The notes under the pieces were generated by a model. That model did no database searches. It was not told where the DNA came from and worked only from the letters and a program-made list of their open reading frames with translations. Shown piece by piece: positions 31,831 to 43,065 of a DNA stretch of 64,000 nucleotides. Within the stretch, counting starts at the first letter, position 1, and every line of letters begins with the position of its first letter. The stretch is from Gnetum montanum (lineage: Eukaryota; Streptophyta; Gnetopsida; Gnetales; Gnetaceae), in assembly GCA_015680685.1 (NCBI GenBank), contig MNCI01011813.1, forward strand, positions 72,149 through 136,148, given 5' to 3'. The position numbers and the translations under genes are program-made.

Positions 31831-34800
31831 AGGCCATGCCCAAATTTAAATGCTATCATCAATACAACACGTTGTTCATTGCCCGTCACATGGGCACTTG
31901 CTTTCAGAACCCACTTGGAACTATTTATTATGCTAGTGGGTAAGTCTTGTGAAGATGTTTTAAACATGTTGTATGATTTATCTTGTGTTAGTGAAAGTGC
32001 TCATCGTAGTCTTCATGTTACCATGTTCGTAATCCATAAGGATGGCCTTCACGGTAACAAGGGGACATTGGCGTTGACCTAAACAACTTTGCAAGAGTTC
32101 TCTTCTATTGGGAACATACGTGTCGGTGTTTTAGAAAAAATTAGGCTTGATTTCAAAACCTATCCAACTAAGTATGTCAATTTCTTTGTTAAATATGAAG
32201 AGCTTGGCTAGTTGGATAGAAAATGGGAATCTCACCGACCGCTTATCGTAGAAAATGTTCTGGTGGAAATTTCACCATTTAGACCTAATGTGTTAAATTA
32301 TCCCTCTGTTCATCATGTGTTCAAGTGATGATTTTTCTTTCTCTTTTTGCTAATTTCATTATCCATTATTGTAGTAGCAAGTGAATCCCAAGAGGTTACA
32401 GTAATCACCTCTGGGAATGATGATACCAACCTCTTCTTCAAGTACAAGGAAGTGGAAGAGATGCAACGTTGGCTTTGCAATGGAGCCCCAGCCACCCTTG
32501 TTCACAACATTTAGGAATCTAGGTTGATGGATTTATTCCTAGCAATATATCCAAGTCTCCTTGCTATAGAAATGCTCTCCCTAGTTGATTCCTTTTTCAA
32601 AAAGACTGACCACTTCTGCACATGGGTTCACAATGTGCAGGTCATGTTTGAGATTAATGACAAACTTTTTGCAAACCTTTTCAATGTTCCCTCTAATGGT
32701 CTTTCTATAGGAGATAAGACTAGCAAGGATGTCAACCATTAGGGGGATATAAAGGAATGGCTAGGGACAAGCAAGCACTGAAAGGGAATTTATATACATA
32801 AGGTTAGGCTAGGGGTGGCCCAAAAGGTTTACCTTATCTTCTAAGCTCATGCCTTTCCCAAGCTACTCTCCCAAGGGAAGATCCTTGGGGTAGAGAAATC
32901 TTGGATCATGAAGGATGTTATGGAAGAAGGGACCCACTAAAACTAGGCCAAGTACCTCTTTAAAGGCTTCTAGGCTGAAATGGTCAAGCTTTGTGAGAAG
33001 CTTGATACCTATTTCAATGTGCACTATGCCTTCTTCATAGCCTGCCTGCAATGGTTTGCAGAATTCCTAGTGGTTCATGAGAATGGTGCTTGAGTGCAAT
33101 AGGATCACACCTAGATATTGAAATTGTAGATTTGCCAAGTGTTTCGCACCACCCGATCCCAAGACCCCCCAGAAGCTATTGGGGAATCTCTCTCGATAAC
33201 AAGGGATCAGGTGGCACATCCCTTTCATGCCCCTGATAGCATTGGAGAGGAACTTCCCATTAACATAGTCAATGTGCCAAGGGAGGCATGTCTCATTATA
33301 GAAAATGTAAAAACTAGATTGTAGTGCAAAAAGTCTCATCTAGCAAAAGAACCTCCCCACACTAATAAAGAAAAGAAGAGAAAGGTCCAAATCAAAGTTG
33401 CAAGGTGCAACCCATAGTTGGTAAGTATACTTAATTTTCTTGTTGGTTTCCCCTCCCATTTTGTGTTAAACTAGGCTACTTATTTTAGACATGCTTAATA
33501 GAGGAAGAGGAAGAGGAAGTTTTGGCCCCTGAAGCAGGAGCCCCCACTGCAAAAGAAGAAGAGGCCCCAACGATAGAGGAGGAGGCCCCTGGCATAGAGG
33601 AAGAGGCTCCTACTACCAATGACCCTTTTGAAGAGTGTGCCCCAACACCTAAGGGGCATATGTTATTCAAAGATGCCACTACACTATTAAGCTAGCTAGC
33701 AGGGGAAGGGCTACAATTCGATGTGGGTGAGTTTGATCGTTTGCTAGACAGTGTGTCGATGGATGATTCCCCTGCTATCACCCCTGAGGGTTTGCTAGGT
33801 AGGAGCTTTGCACTATCATTTATGTCATTTTTTAGTTTTTCTTTCCTCCTCATTGCTAAGCTAACATGCCTTGCTATGTAGCGGATACCAATACTAAGGT
33901 CCCTGATTCTTCATCTTCAATCTACCTCCAACCATGGACTGAGACCTCTGACAAATTTACCTTTATGGAGGGGGTCATTCACGACATGATCAATCATCTA
34001 AGGAAGATCGATCCTAAGATAGCTATGTTTAAATTACAATGTTAGGCTCTCCAAGTTATTGGATTATGCCATCATCATATGACTAATGCCTTCTTGTGTG
34101 TGATTAATAGCTTCTCATCTCAAGTGGGACCCTAGACAAGCAGTTGAGGTTGACATAGTACCTATACTCCCACCAGAAGTGACTGAAGTTCCTCGTGATA
34201 TATATGAGAAAATGAGCAAGTGTGTGCTCTATTCAGCATGATCATTGAGGGAGTGTAGGCATGTCAATGAGGACCTTTGGAAGAGCATGCAAAAACTTGA
34301 GAAAGAGAAGGCTAGCCAAGCCATTGAGTTGGAGGATCTATGGTCCAAAAATAAATTTTTATTGGCCCATGACACTCACGATGGTAGTTGCCATATGATA
34401 GTAATTGACTATGCAAGATACTAGTTAGCTGTAGGGAGAAAGAATGAGACCACTCATGAGATTATTAAACACTTGTAGATGGACCTTCTGGCCCAAAAGA
34501 ATCAAGACTAGAAGGATTACAGTGTCAAAGTCTATGAGTGGGGGCAAGCAAAAAAGAAGCATAAGCACATGTACAAAATGGAACGTGTTACCTACCACTG
34601 ACAATATCGGGATGCTTCCGTGGAGTTCCATACCCATAAATTTTTTCTTGATGTCATTGGTACTACTAAGGCCTATGAAAGGTTCATGCAACAAATAGTG
34701 GTAAGCAAGTTCCCTAAAAGAGACATGATCCTACCTTCCAAGGAGACCACTACCACCACCTTTTATTTGGGGCCACCTAGATGGAAGGCTATGGAGAAGG

Positions 34801-35227
34801 GGAAAGTTGTGGCAAGCGTTGATATAGGAGAGGAAGATTGGGCCAACCTAACTGAGGAAGAGATCCTATGGTGTCTTGCAACTAGCATGGATAAGATACC
34901 CTTCGAGATGGATGGTGGCCCATCTCAGGTTAGCCATTTTTTTATTGTTGTTGTAATCTATTTCATGAGAGCCTTGTTGTAGTTTGATTTATTACTTCAT
35001 TTTTTCTTATACAGGATCCAAATGGAGGTGTGGGACCTAGTGGGACAAGAGATGATGATGCTGCGAAAGACTTGTAGTGTAGTGGGTGGCAGAAGATTTT
35101 TTTTTTGTACTTTATTTTTTGTAAACATTATTGTATGGAATGAAATTTGATAAAGAACCTAATGTGAAATAATTATTTCATCCTATTTTAGTTAATAAAT
35201 TTTTTTAATGTGTTTGGTCCCCTTGTA

Positions 35228-35620
35228 TTAGTTTAAGGTCATTTAAGGCCATTGCTAGTTTTAGGCAATTTCAGGCCATGGAAATAGTTTAAGGCCATTT
35301 CAGGCCATTTCTCAATGATGATTTTTTTAATTTTATTTTCTTTGTTTTAGGGAAGTAGAGTTGCCAGTTTTAGGCCTTAGTGGGCCACGATGGTAGTTTA
35401 AGGTCATTCCAGGCCATTGCTAGTTTAAGGCCATTTCGGGCCATGGCAATACTTTAAGGCCATTTCAGGATGTTTTTCAATGATGATTTTTTTTTATATT
35501 TTTATTTTCTTTGTTATAGGGAAGTAAAGTTGCCATTTTTGGGCCTTAGTGGGTAGCAATGGTAGTTTAAGGCCATTCTGGGTCATTTCTAGTTTTAGGT
35601 CATTTCGGGTCATATGTAAG
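35228..35620. repeat. Tandem array with AGTTTAAGGCC core (array 3)
   Basis: Short units of about 27 bp (AGTTTAAGGCCATTTCAGGC and variants) are organised in a higher-order repeat of roughly 180 bp that also includes TCAATGATGATTTTTTT and TTTGTTTTAGGGAAGTA. About two higher-order copies are present. It lies just beyond the end of the antisense gene. Confidence 0.75.
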
Positions 35621-35639
35621 GTATTGATGACAAGGGTAA

Positions 35640-35905
35640 TGCAATTAGCAAACTTAATGTAAAATGAAAATCAGAAAATAGTATACTTAATGTAAACAAA
35701 AAATTTAATGTAAAATGTAAATGATGCAAATAATAAACTTAATGTAAAAATCTAAATTATGCAAGTAGTGAACTTAATGTAAACATGTAAATTATGTAAA
35801 CAGTGAACTTAATGTAGAAACATAAATTATGTGAACTGCAAAGTTGATGTAAAAGGTAAATCACGCAAATAGCAAACTAAATGTAGAATGTAACTTATAC
35901 CATTG
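35640..35905. repeat. Tandem array with AACTTAATGTAAA core (array 4)
   Basis: Six or seven copies of a unit of about 35-40 bp containing AACTTAATGTAAA and AAATTATGCAA. It borders the putative splice donor of the OGR1 intron. Confidence 0.75.
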
Positions 35906-35944
35906 GAAGTATAACAAGTTTCAATCATGTAATTATTTCCTAAC

Positions 35945-36545
35945 CTGACGTGGGTTAGGTGAGGCATATGGCCAGGACACTTTGCATTGGTATTCATCTA
36001 TGTTATCGTTTGTGGCTTGGAAGGGCAACTCGACCCACATGGTTTCTTTATCCAAGTTGGCATTTTTGGCCAGTTGATCAGTCAAGCATGGGATTTCAAC
36101 ATGAACAAATGCTTCGTTCTCAGAGATTACTATCTCTGAACCCTGCTCCATGTAATGTTGTTGATGGCTTGGGTAGTTACTTCGTGACCATAAATTACCA
36201 CTTCCTTGCTCACATAAGGTAAGTGGATTTCTTGATGTATAGGTGAGGAGACAACACTTAGTTGGGCCAACCATGATCTCCCCAAGATTAGGTTAAATCC
36301 TAGCATCTCCTCCATCATGATGAATACCACGCTCGTGGGGAGCTGATCCCCTACCACAAATTTGATGTGCATAGTCTCCTTGACTACCATGCATGCCCCA
36401 TTGAAGGACTTAAGGAACAAAGTTTCTGTGGGCTTGATTTGATCAACCAAGCCCAACTTGTCAATGATAGAAATGGGACTAGGTTGGTGGCAGCTCTGTC
36501 ATCAACATGTACTGTATGAATCTTGTATTGGCCAACCTAAATAGT
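35945..36545 (-). pseudogene. OGR1 retropepsin
   Basis: Minus-strand reading gives VDDRAATNLVPISIIDKLG near 36460-36520, equivalent to the VDTGASVNLLP active site but with the glycine replaced by arginine. It continues with ETMHIKFVVGDQLPTSVVF and MLGFNLILGRSWLAQ, the conserved ILGRPWL strand. The C-terminal extension (ENEAFVHVEIPCLTDQLAK) runs to the CAG at 35945 that forms the putative splice donor. The two open pieces (35933-36274 and 36130-36456) are in different frames, so at least one indel has occurred. This enzyme would have processed the polyprotein. Confidence 0.75.
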
Positions 36546-38005
36546 GATGAACATAGGAGCAGTTGTCACTTGACCCTTTTCAGGGTTATCTTTGATAGCT
36601 TTATTGTGAAATGTTAGTTGGGTAGGCCATGGTTCTTCAGCTATGGGGGGAAGCATGACCATGTGAATGGATTTCTCTTTAGCCGGGAGGTTTTCGCTAA
36701 TAGGAATCGATGTCAACTTGTGAACAATTGGCTCACGATGCATTGCAGATGTCATTATCAAGTAGTATAAGCTTAATTTTGTATTTTTCTACGTTAGAGC
36801 CTATTTAACTTGTGAAAGGACATTGAGTAAGCCTTACCCATTATCTTGTTTTTTGTTAGCCTTCTCTTCTTCCATGTGCCCTAGGAGGTGGATTTCTTAA
36901 GGAGGGGTGGCTTCAGGTTGAGCACTAGGCTTTCTTAGATGGGAAGGTGATGATTACATCTTTGCATTGCTATTAGTTATTGATGAAAAAGGAGGCCATA
37001 GGAACTGTGGAAAAGGGGGTAGGCTTGGGGAGCCCTAATGCAGTACGTTCCCTAGCCAACTTGTCGGCTAGATGCTCTTCACACTTATTTTGATGGGGAG
37101 GCTAGGGTGCAGCCTTCATCACTCAATTTTGGGTTGGCGAGGAAGTTGCATGCCTTGGCACCCTGATGAAGAATGGTGCATGTGTCATTATAGTGGTGGG
37201 AGGTGATGCAATTTTTAGCACAAAGGGTGTAAGAGGTGTTTGTCGAGGAGCCCTAATAACAAAGGGGGCTTACAACATAATTGTTGGGGGCATTTCCATG
37301 TGCTTCAGGTAGGACCCGCTACTGATGGTGGTATGGGTGTAGATGAGGCAACCAAAGCAGGACTCACATGAAGTTGTGATGTAGGCAGAGTGTGCACATA
37401 GGGCAACGTTGACATCACCTTCATTAGGTACAATACTAGGATAGATTGGGAAGGAAGAGTGACTAGGAACGAGGTTGAAGGACTTATATGCTGGTATGTT
37501 GAAAACATTGGGTGACTATCCATTGCCATAGGGTAGTGAGGTTGTGACACTGGCACAACAATAGGAAAGGGGATGGAAAACTATGACTGATGAGAATGGG
37601 CTATAGAGGTAGAAGGGACACCTGTGGTGTAGATTGGACCACCACCTTCTAAGTGGGAGTCCAACTCTTCTTGGCCATCTTGGAAGGTTTCTTCATAGTG
37701 GGACAAAGTGTCTCATTCTCTTGCCCTACTTACTTGGACAAGTTGGTTCCACATCCATTGATACGTCTCAGTTAACGAGATGGTGATATATAGAGTAGGA
37801 ATGAAATCCATCCTATTCTAATAGATGAACTTGAAGTTATGTTTCTCCTTGAATTCATGAACTTCTAAGGGTAGATTGGCTTGCATTTTCACACATAGAA
37901 AGTTGTACCACTCCTTTTCTTGTGGTAGGTATTTGGGCAATCACTACAACTATCTAAGGGACTATCACAACATTAGCACTAGGCTGGGTGATCTCTCAAG
38001 ACCTA
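36546..38005 (-). pseudogene. OGR1 gag
   Basis: The minus strand near 37660-37960 encodes EWYNFLCVKMQANLPLEVHE, YITISLTETYQWMWNQLVQV and a run of helix-rich sequence placed between the 5' LTR and protease. Downstream is a long proline-, serine- and histidine-rich stretch (37305-37556) that ends before protease. No zinc knuckle could be identified. The position and composition fit the large gag of Ogre-like elements. Frames are broken by several stops. Confidence 0.55.
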
Positions 38006-38022
38006 CCATGTTCTAGACAGAG

Positions 38023-39965
38023 TAAGGCACCTCCAGGTTTGAGGTGGGAATAGAAATAATGCAAAAAATAGATGCTGTAATGAAATGAAATGGGTTTGAG
38101 TAAGAGAATTCACCACCCCAAAATCAGTGGATTTTTCTCTTCATTTGCCTAAAAAGGTATATAACAGATGTGCAGTAGTGGATAGGCATAGCTCACAATG
38201 AAATGGTATGGTCATAGCTCCATGACTGCTACCAATGGCTTGCTAATAGGAACTGATGAGCTAGTGTTCACTATGCTGAGAGAGATCTGGGAAGTGCAAT
38301 TGCTAGAGTTTGCTATTTTCCAACCTTCCACTTGCTAGTATCTTTGCCAAATCCAATCACCAGAAAAGAAAAATGTCAAAAATGTTGATTACAAGGAAGC
38401 CAAGTGCTAAAAATGCTAATTTTCCAAGCCAACAATGCCAAAAGTGAACTTTTTGAATGTTGTTCACTAGGGTATTTATAGAGCTAGATGTAGGAGAGAG
38501 ATGTGGTTTGGATGCCACATGCCCTAGGTCCCACATGGTAGAAACATGGACGTGTCATATTACTGTATGGTACTACGCTATAGTGTTACATTGGCATGCT
38601 ACACTACTGATGTGTTATGTTAGACGTGGAACTTGCTAAACCATGACCATACCATTCAAACTACATGTGCCAAAATATAGGGAACTATCATGTTTTTGCA
38701 AAGAATGCCAACAATGAATGCAAAGTGGAACCTGTGCTCTAGGACTACATCTTCCCTGCTCTTGTGAGTAGGGTAAAGTGTAGGGACAATTTTGGAAATT
38801 AACAGTGGGTGCAAAACAAAGAAAATTTGCTAATCTTATCTATTAGAGATATTTCGAAGTAGAAATGACCATTGGCAATGAGTTCTAGAACTGCTAGAGA
38901 TGTCTTGGGGCTTCCATGCGAGTGTTATGCTATGTATGTTGCTTAGCGTATTGGCATTGCATAAACACCTGCATGCTATGTTGTGCTACATTACATAGCG
39001 TAGATGCCAGTCTTGAGAGAAATCTTGCCTAAAAATCAAAAAAATACCTTTGAGGCCTGGCTAGGAAAGCAACTTCTGCAATTGACAATCCTACTTTCAA
39101 TGTTGAAAGGTCCTAGGACCCGCGGAGTTCATCCTTGGAACACCTTTGGGCTTTGTGTCCTCACTACGCTGTGCAGTGTAGCAACCAATGTGACATGAAT
39201 CCTTGCTTGATTTGCAATGATTTGTCAAGAAACCTTTCTTGGAGCCTAGGTGTGAAGTGGGACAAACAGCTTTGGAGGTCGAAGCATGGCCAAGTGCAAT
39301 CCCTTTTCCAGGAACCACTTGCCAGAGGACCTTTGTGCATTTTGTCTTTGCTATGTTGTGCTACACTACATAACATAGCATAGCGTAACACCTAGTTTAA
39401 CTTGCATTCTAACTTAGTTTGCAAATTTTTTGTTGCAAGATGTCAGTCATGTCCTAGAGTGGTAGTAGAGTGAGCATGTTTGATGGTTGAGGCATGGGCA
39501 AGTATGTTTGCTTTGTCAAACCAGTCTGAGTGACAACAATGCCATACAAGCAACCTACTACATTGTGCTACATTATGTAGTGTAGCACAATGTAGAACCG
39601 AAATAAATATGATTTTTGCTAAAGTTTTCCACATTATTCTACGTCATGCCAATCATGCTTCAAGGACGAAGGGGATTCGGTACCCCTGGAGGGCTGAACC
39701 ATTGTCAACTGCATTTTTGGTGTCTGTTTAGTCTCCATGTTGCCTGCTATGCTATGCAACATAGCATAGCGTAGCACGTTTCATAGTTAGAAAAATTTCA
39801 GAATTATTTTGTCCATCCTAAACACTTTTTGGGGCTGCTAGCATGGTCCCTAGGTAGATCATCAGCCAAGTCATTTGTCAAGCTGGGCAAGCTAGAAGAT
39901 GTAGCAAGCCTATCATCCTAGGAGATAGAAAATTTTTCGGACTGTATGGTCTACGCCTAGTGCCT
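38023..39965 (-). repeat. OGR1 5' LTR, partly deleted
   Basis: Bases 38060-39965 align with 20481-22387 in the other LTR throughout, with many substitutions. The inner end CACCTCCAGG at 38023 matches the LTR start word, but about 100 bp is missing after it. The outer 200 bp present in the partner (22395-22598) are absent. The promoter TATA (minus) is at 38471-38478. Inverted CTAC/GTAG motifs recur at 38930-39000, 39160-39180, 39350-39385 and 39735-39775. Confidence 0.7.
39558..39595. repeat. 15-bp-stem hairpin in LTR U3 (copy 2)
   Basis: The arms CTACATTGTGCTACA and TGTAGCACAATGTAG pair perfectly around an 8-nt loop. This is the partner of the hairpin at 21991-22028. Confidence 0.85.
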
Positions 39966-41289
39966 AATCTCAACAATATTTGATTTTTCTTGTGCACTCA
40001 TCTTATCTAGTAGCCTAATCTGGTAGAGTAATATATGGTCTCCTCCGCTATGAGAATGCTAATAAGAGTGTCCTCCTGAGCTACATAAGCAGTAGTTTCA
40101 GAGAACAAAGGTTGAGATTTTCTATTCACTAAGACTTGTCCACATTAAACAAAGGTTCTGGGCAGGTTTCATAGTAGTCACAACAGCCTGAAGAAGATGC
40201 AGAGGATGCAAAATGTGACATTGGAGGATGGCAGAGGTCTGGTGTAGCTGTCCATGGGGCTGGCATAGCCCGTCATTAGGCCTGTGAAGCTCTTTGTAAA
40301 TATTATTTTATTTTGTTATATATATAGTGGAATTTTCTCATGCACATAGGAATTAGAATAAGTAACTTTTTTGGTATTTCTATAAACTACTTTGGTTGTT
40401 CATTTGGTTAAACAATTATGGAATTTGAGATCCAAATCGCTAAGAATAGTTAAATGAATCTATTGAAACAATCTGACTTTGCTAAGGTTGTAAGGTATGT
40501 TGAACAATTCCATTAGTGAGATAGCCCAACCGAAATCGAGTCTACCACCATGGTAAATGATGATAGCACAAACTACAGAGGCCAATATGACCATTCTCTT
40601 CACATCTTCTTGTTCTTGTTCTTGTTGTTCTACTTTAAATGCCTACTGAAATAGGACATCATGACATGACCCTGTATAGTCAACTGCTCTAAATCTTCCT
40701 GTTTTTAAGCTTCTTTTGTCTGTCACTCTTATGAGTCTTAGAATCTATTTTGTAGGCTATTGAAAAAATTATTTTGTCATAACTTGGAGCCCATAAAACC
40801 ACACCAGGATTTTTAAATAAAGATAAAGATGAAGGAGGAGTTTTAAGATGCCTAATTTTGGAAGTCATAACCATTTCCTCCAAAGTTGAAGTACGAAGAT
40901 AGGACCAAATTTCCCTTGAAGAACTTACTGATAATTTCATCATTTTTAATCATTTTTTCCACCATTTCATGGGAGACAAAGCTTAGATCCTCATATTAAC
41001 AAACTCTCAGACTCATCAATTAGAGTTTTATACAAAAAAATTTGTAGTCTTCTTATAAAGCATTACCAAAATGACATCATGGTTATCTTCTTGATAAGAT
41101 TCCTATGACACAACTTTCCAAATATCTAACACTCATTCTTGAAACCTATTTACCTATGTTTTCATTCAATTGCAAAAGTACTTTAATGGCTACTCTCTGG
41201 CCTTGGCTTAATATTTTGTGATAAACCTTTCCATACTATCCTACTGCATACTCTATGTTCTACATGTACATCATCTTTATTAAATTTTC
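39966..41289. other. Unassigned stretch between OGR1 and ATH6
   Basis: It aligns with nothing else in the window. On the minus strand an 84-residue open frame (40689-40943) reads coding-like (STLEEMVMTSKIRHL, APSYDKIIFSIAYKID), and the adjoining minus-strand frames up to 41260 are also open in pieces. I do not recognise the family; a host-gene or retroelement fragment is possible. Confidence 0.35.
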
Positions 41290-41459
41290 ATTGAAATGTA
41301 TAGCTCCTCTTTTAGTATCACAACCCCATAAAGCCTACTCCATTAAATGGTCTAAATGTGCTAACAGTATCATTACTCCTACTATCAACCATAAAGGAAG
41401 TATTTCCTAGAAATATGTGGTTCCTAAAAGAATAAAAAATATAAAAAAATACAAAAAGC

Positions 41460-41575
41460 AAAGAAAATTCAAAGCACACCCTTCTAAAGATCTCTTCGAA
41501 TACAATCACTAGTTATGAAACTACAAAGACATGTCACCCATGCTTGAAGACACTTTTGTAACTAAGGCTTAAATT
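41460..41575 (+). other. Conserved non-coding block, ATH6 copy
   Basis: It carries AAAATTCAAAGCACACCCTT, CACTAGTTATGAAACTACAA, AGACATGTCACCCATGCTTG and AACTAAGGCTT in the same order as ATH1, ATH2 and ATH4. Confidence 0.6.
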
Positions 41576-42278
41576 TCTTCCTTAATAATCTCTAAAAACT
41601 ACATCCTGCTTCTCTTTTTAGAGTAATGCTCATTCTCTATGATTGTTATGGACTCATGATGGTATGCAATAAGGGGCACATTAATGAAAGGCCACTATTA
41701 ATGGTATGGACTTGATCTAAAACATAGATAGATAGGTATGATAGTTATCTTAATACTAATTAACATAAGAACCTATTGTGAACATGAAAAGGTACCTCAC
41801 ATCCTAATCTCTGTAATTCCTTCTCATCCCATTATTCACCTCAAACAACATGCAATTATGGATCTAATGGTTTTGTATAGGACAGTGTAGGATTCTAACT
41901 AAGACTATTGTATGTTGTTTGACATACGACATGATTCACATTTAACTTCTAAGATGCCCAAAAACATCTATAGGAATAATTATTCAAGGACATTATTCTA
42001 AGAGCTTGCTTTGTGGAGGACCCACTTGCAAGACTTTTATTGATCATGAATTTGAACCAAATCCTTTAATCTTTAAGGATATCATGAGTAGCTTCTCTAA
42101 ATTTATGCATGATTTTGGGATTACTTCTCATTAACTTTGATTATCGTTAATGATTTTATATTGAAATTTTCTTTGAATTCAAAATTTCTTCGTCATTTTT
42201 ATAACATGTTTTTCAATATTTTGATGCATTTGGAATATCTTGTAAACTAGATATTTGATTTTAGTTCTTCAAAAACTT

Positions 42279-42710
42279 GTAAGCTTTTGAAGTTGAACTC
42301 ATTTATCATGAGGGCTAAGGATGTAATTTTTGAAATTTTTCTAACACCCCATTTTTAACACTATGAAACTAATACTAAAAATAATAAAAAATAACTTAAA
42401 CAACTTGATGATCTTACTTACCTTAGAGCCTTAGAGAACATTATTATGAAATCACCTTTAGCCTAAATGCTAAATTTTTCTTGAATCTTGAGCTAACTAA
42501 GGATTCAAAAAGTATTAATCATTAAATAAAAATTGTCAAAAATAATGTTGATCTTTTGGTGATTGTAGATGTTGTCAAAAGGAATGCCTAGGGTTGAAGG
42601 TCTATTGGAAGAAAAGAAAAAAATGGGTCAAGATAAGGATAGTGGAGGACATGCCCATGAACAAAGAGAATATATAAGAATTAAAGCTCAAACATCATAT
42701 GTTTTCTCAC
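42279..42710 (+). pseudogene. ATH6 leader intron and accessory ORF stub
   Basis: A GTAAGC donor at 42279 and GATTGTAG|ATG at 42568 bound a 290-bp intron-like segment whose content (ATCATGAGGG, TTTTTCTAAC) aligns with the ATH4 leader intron. The ORF begins MLSKGMPRVEGLLEEKKKMG (42569) and stops after about 48 codons; most of the gene found in ATH3 and ATH4 is missing. No TATA box was found at the expected distance. Confidence 0.5.
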
Positions 42711-43047
42711 TATAAATCCATGGGATAATGAGGAGATGTTTCAATCCATTAGTTAAAAAGTTGGCATAAAAAGAAGAGGTGCCAACATATCAACTAAGGT
42801 TGGAAAAACTACAATTGCTAGCAACATCATAAAGATTCATCATTGGAAAATTTTTTGAAGACTTCTACAATTTTGTAAACTTTGATGTGTAACCAGTCTT
42901 TTTGTCATTTTGTAATACATCCACTAAAATAAAATTTTGTAATGTGGCACTCCATTTTTATAATGCTATCCAATTTAGTTTTGGTCACCTCATAATTTTT
43001 GTAATGCAACTTCATTCATTTATATATAACTCAAGGGTGAGTTTTTA

Positions 43048-43065
43048 GTCAATCATGGGGATATG
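43048..43065 (+). promoter_or_regulatory. ATH6 3' polypurine tract
   Basis: TCAATCATGGGGATA immediately precedes the LTR start TGATGAAA. Its presence shows that an element interior lies to the left of this LTR. Confidence 0.65.

Larger units (their letters stand above)
28466..35078 (+). pseudogene. Antisense multi-exon gene inside the OGR1 intron
   Basis: A leader exon (about 28466-28702) ends at a perfect CC|GTAAGT donor; a TTTTTTTGTTTCGCACAG acceptor ends at 29768, five bases before an ATG at 29773. The first coding part (to about 30207) includes LVEKLSLRATLDVSKFMADG. It resumes after the LTR at 30238-31830 with VLNMLYDLSCVSESAHRSLH and, from 32404, a long frame with LATG-free globular sequence (MDLFLAIYPSLLAIEML, WFAEFLVVHENGA). 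Small GT-AG introns fit at 33421-33488, 33799-33881 and 34929-35014. The C-terminal exons are charged and helix-rich (ECRHVNEDLWKSMQKLEKEK). Stops are mostly TAG. The product is unrecognised; its layout resembles the Athila-like accessory ORF, and antisense ORFs are known in some Tat-lineage elements such as Grande. Confidence 0.5.
27782..35944 (-). other. Putative 8.2-kb OGR1 intron between protease and RT
   Basis: On the minus strand the donor CAG|GTTAGG (35950-35939) and the acceptor TTGTCACAG|GTTGC (27790-27777) bound this interval. Both exons are in phase 0, so removal keeps one frame from protease into RT. Ogre elements are known for an intron at this place, although a short one. Here it contains tandem arrays 2, 3 and 4, an antisense gene and an isolated LTR. 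The interval could alternatively be insertions that happen to fall between plausible splice sites. Confidence 0.5.
20343..39965 (-). mobile_element. OGR1: Tat/Ogre-like giant retrotransposon (about 19.6 kb)
   Basis: Minus-strand order: 5' LTR (38023-39965), gag, protease, putative 8.2-kb intron, RT, RNase H, second RNase H, integrase, tandem array, 3' LTR. The double RNase H and the interruption between protease and RT are Ogre features. An antisense gene and tandem arrays lie inside the intron. All frames contain stops. Target duplications could not be fixed, because the 5' LTR is truncated at its outer end and deleted near its inner end. Confidence 0.7.
41290..43065 (+). mobile_element. ATH6: 3' interior of an Athila-like element
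   Basis: It contains the conserved non-coding block (41460-41575), a GGAGGACCCACTTGCA word also found in ATH1, ATH3 and ATH4, a leader-intron-like segment, an ORF stub and a purine tract just before the LTR at 43066. Pol is not present. It adjoins the LTR that also serves as the 5' LTR of ATH4. Confidence 0.6.

Noticed and set aside
32325-32374. Additional intron in the antisense gene
   Set aside because: GT and AG are present, but 50 bp is below the usual minimum for plant introns; the boundary there is unresolved.
20474-39978. ACAATA at 20474-20479 and 39973-39978 as target duplication of OGR1
   Set aside because: The repeat hugs the ends of the alignable LTR core, but comparison with the other Ogre-type LTRs shows that the true LTR ends are about 20343 and 22598, so these positions are internal or truncation points. 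Likely coincidence.
40920-41260. Receptor-like kinase fragment (minus-strand YGKVYHKILSQGQRVAIK)
   Set aside because: It resembles a kinase glycine loop and lysine motif by eye, but neighbouring kinase motifs do not follow and the frame is broken; too weak to name.
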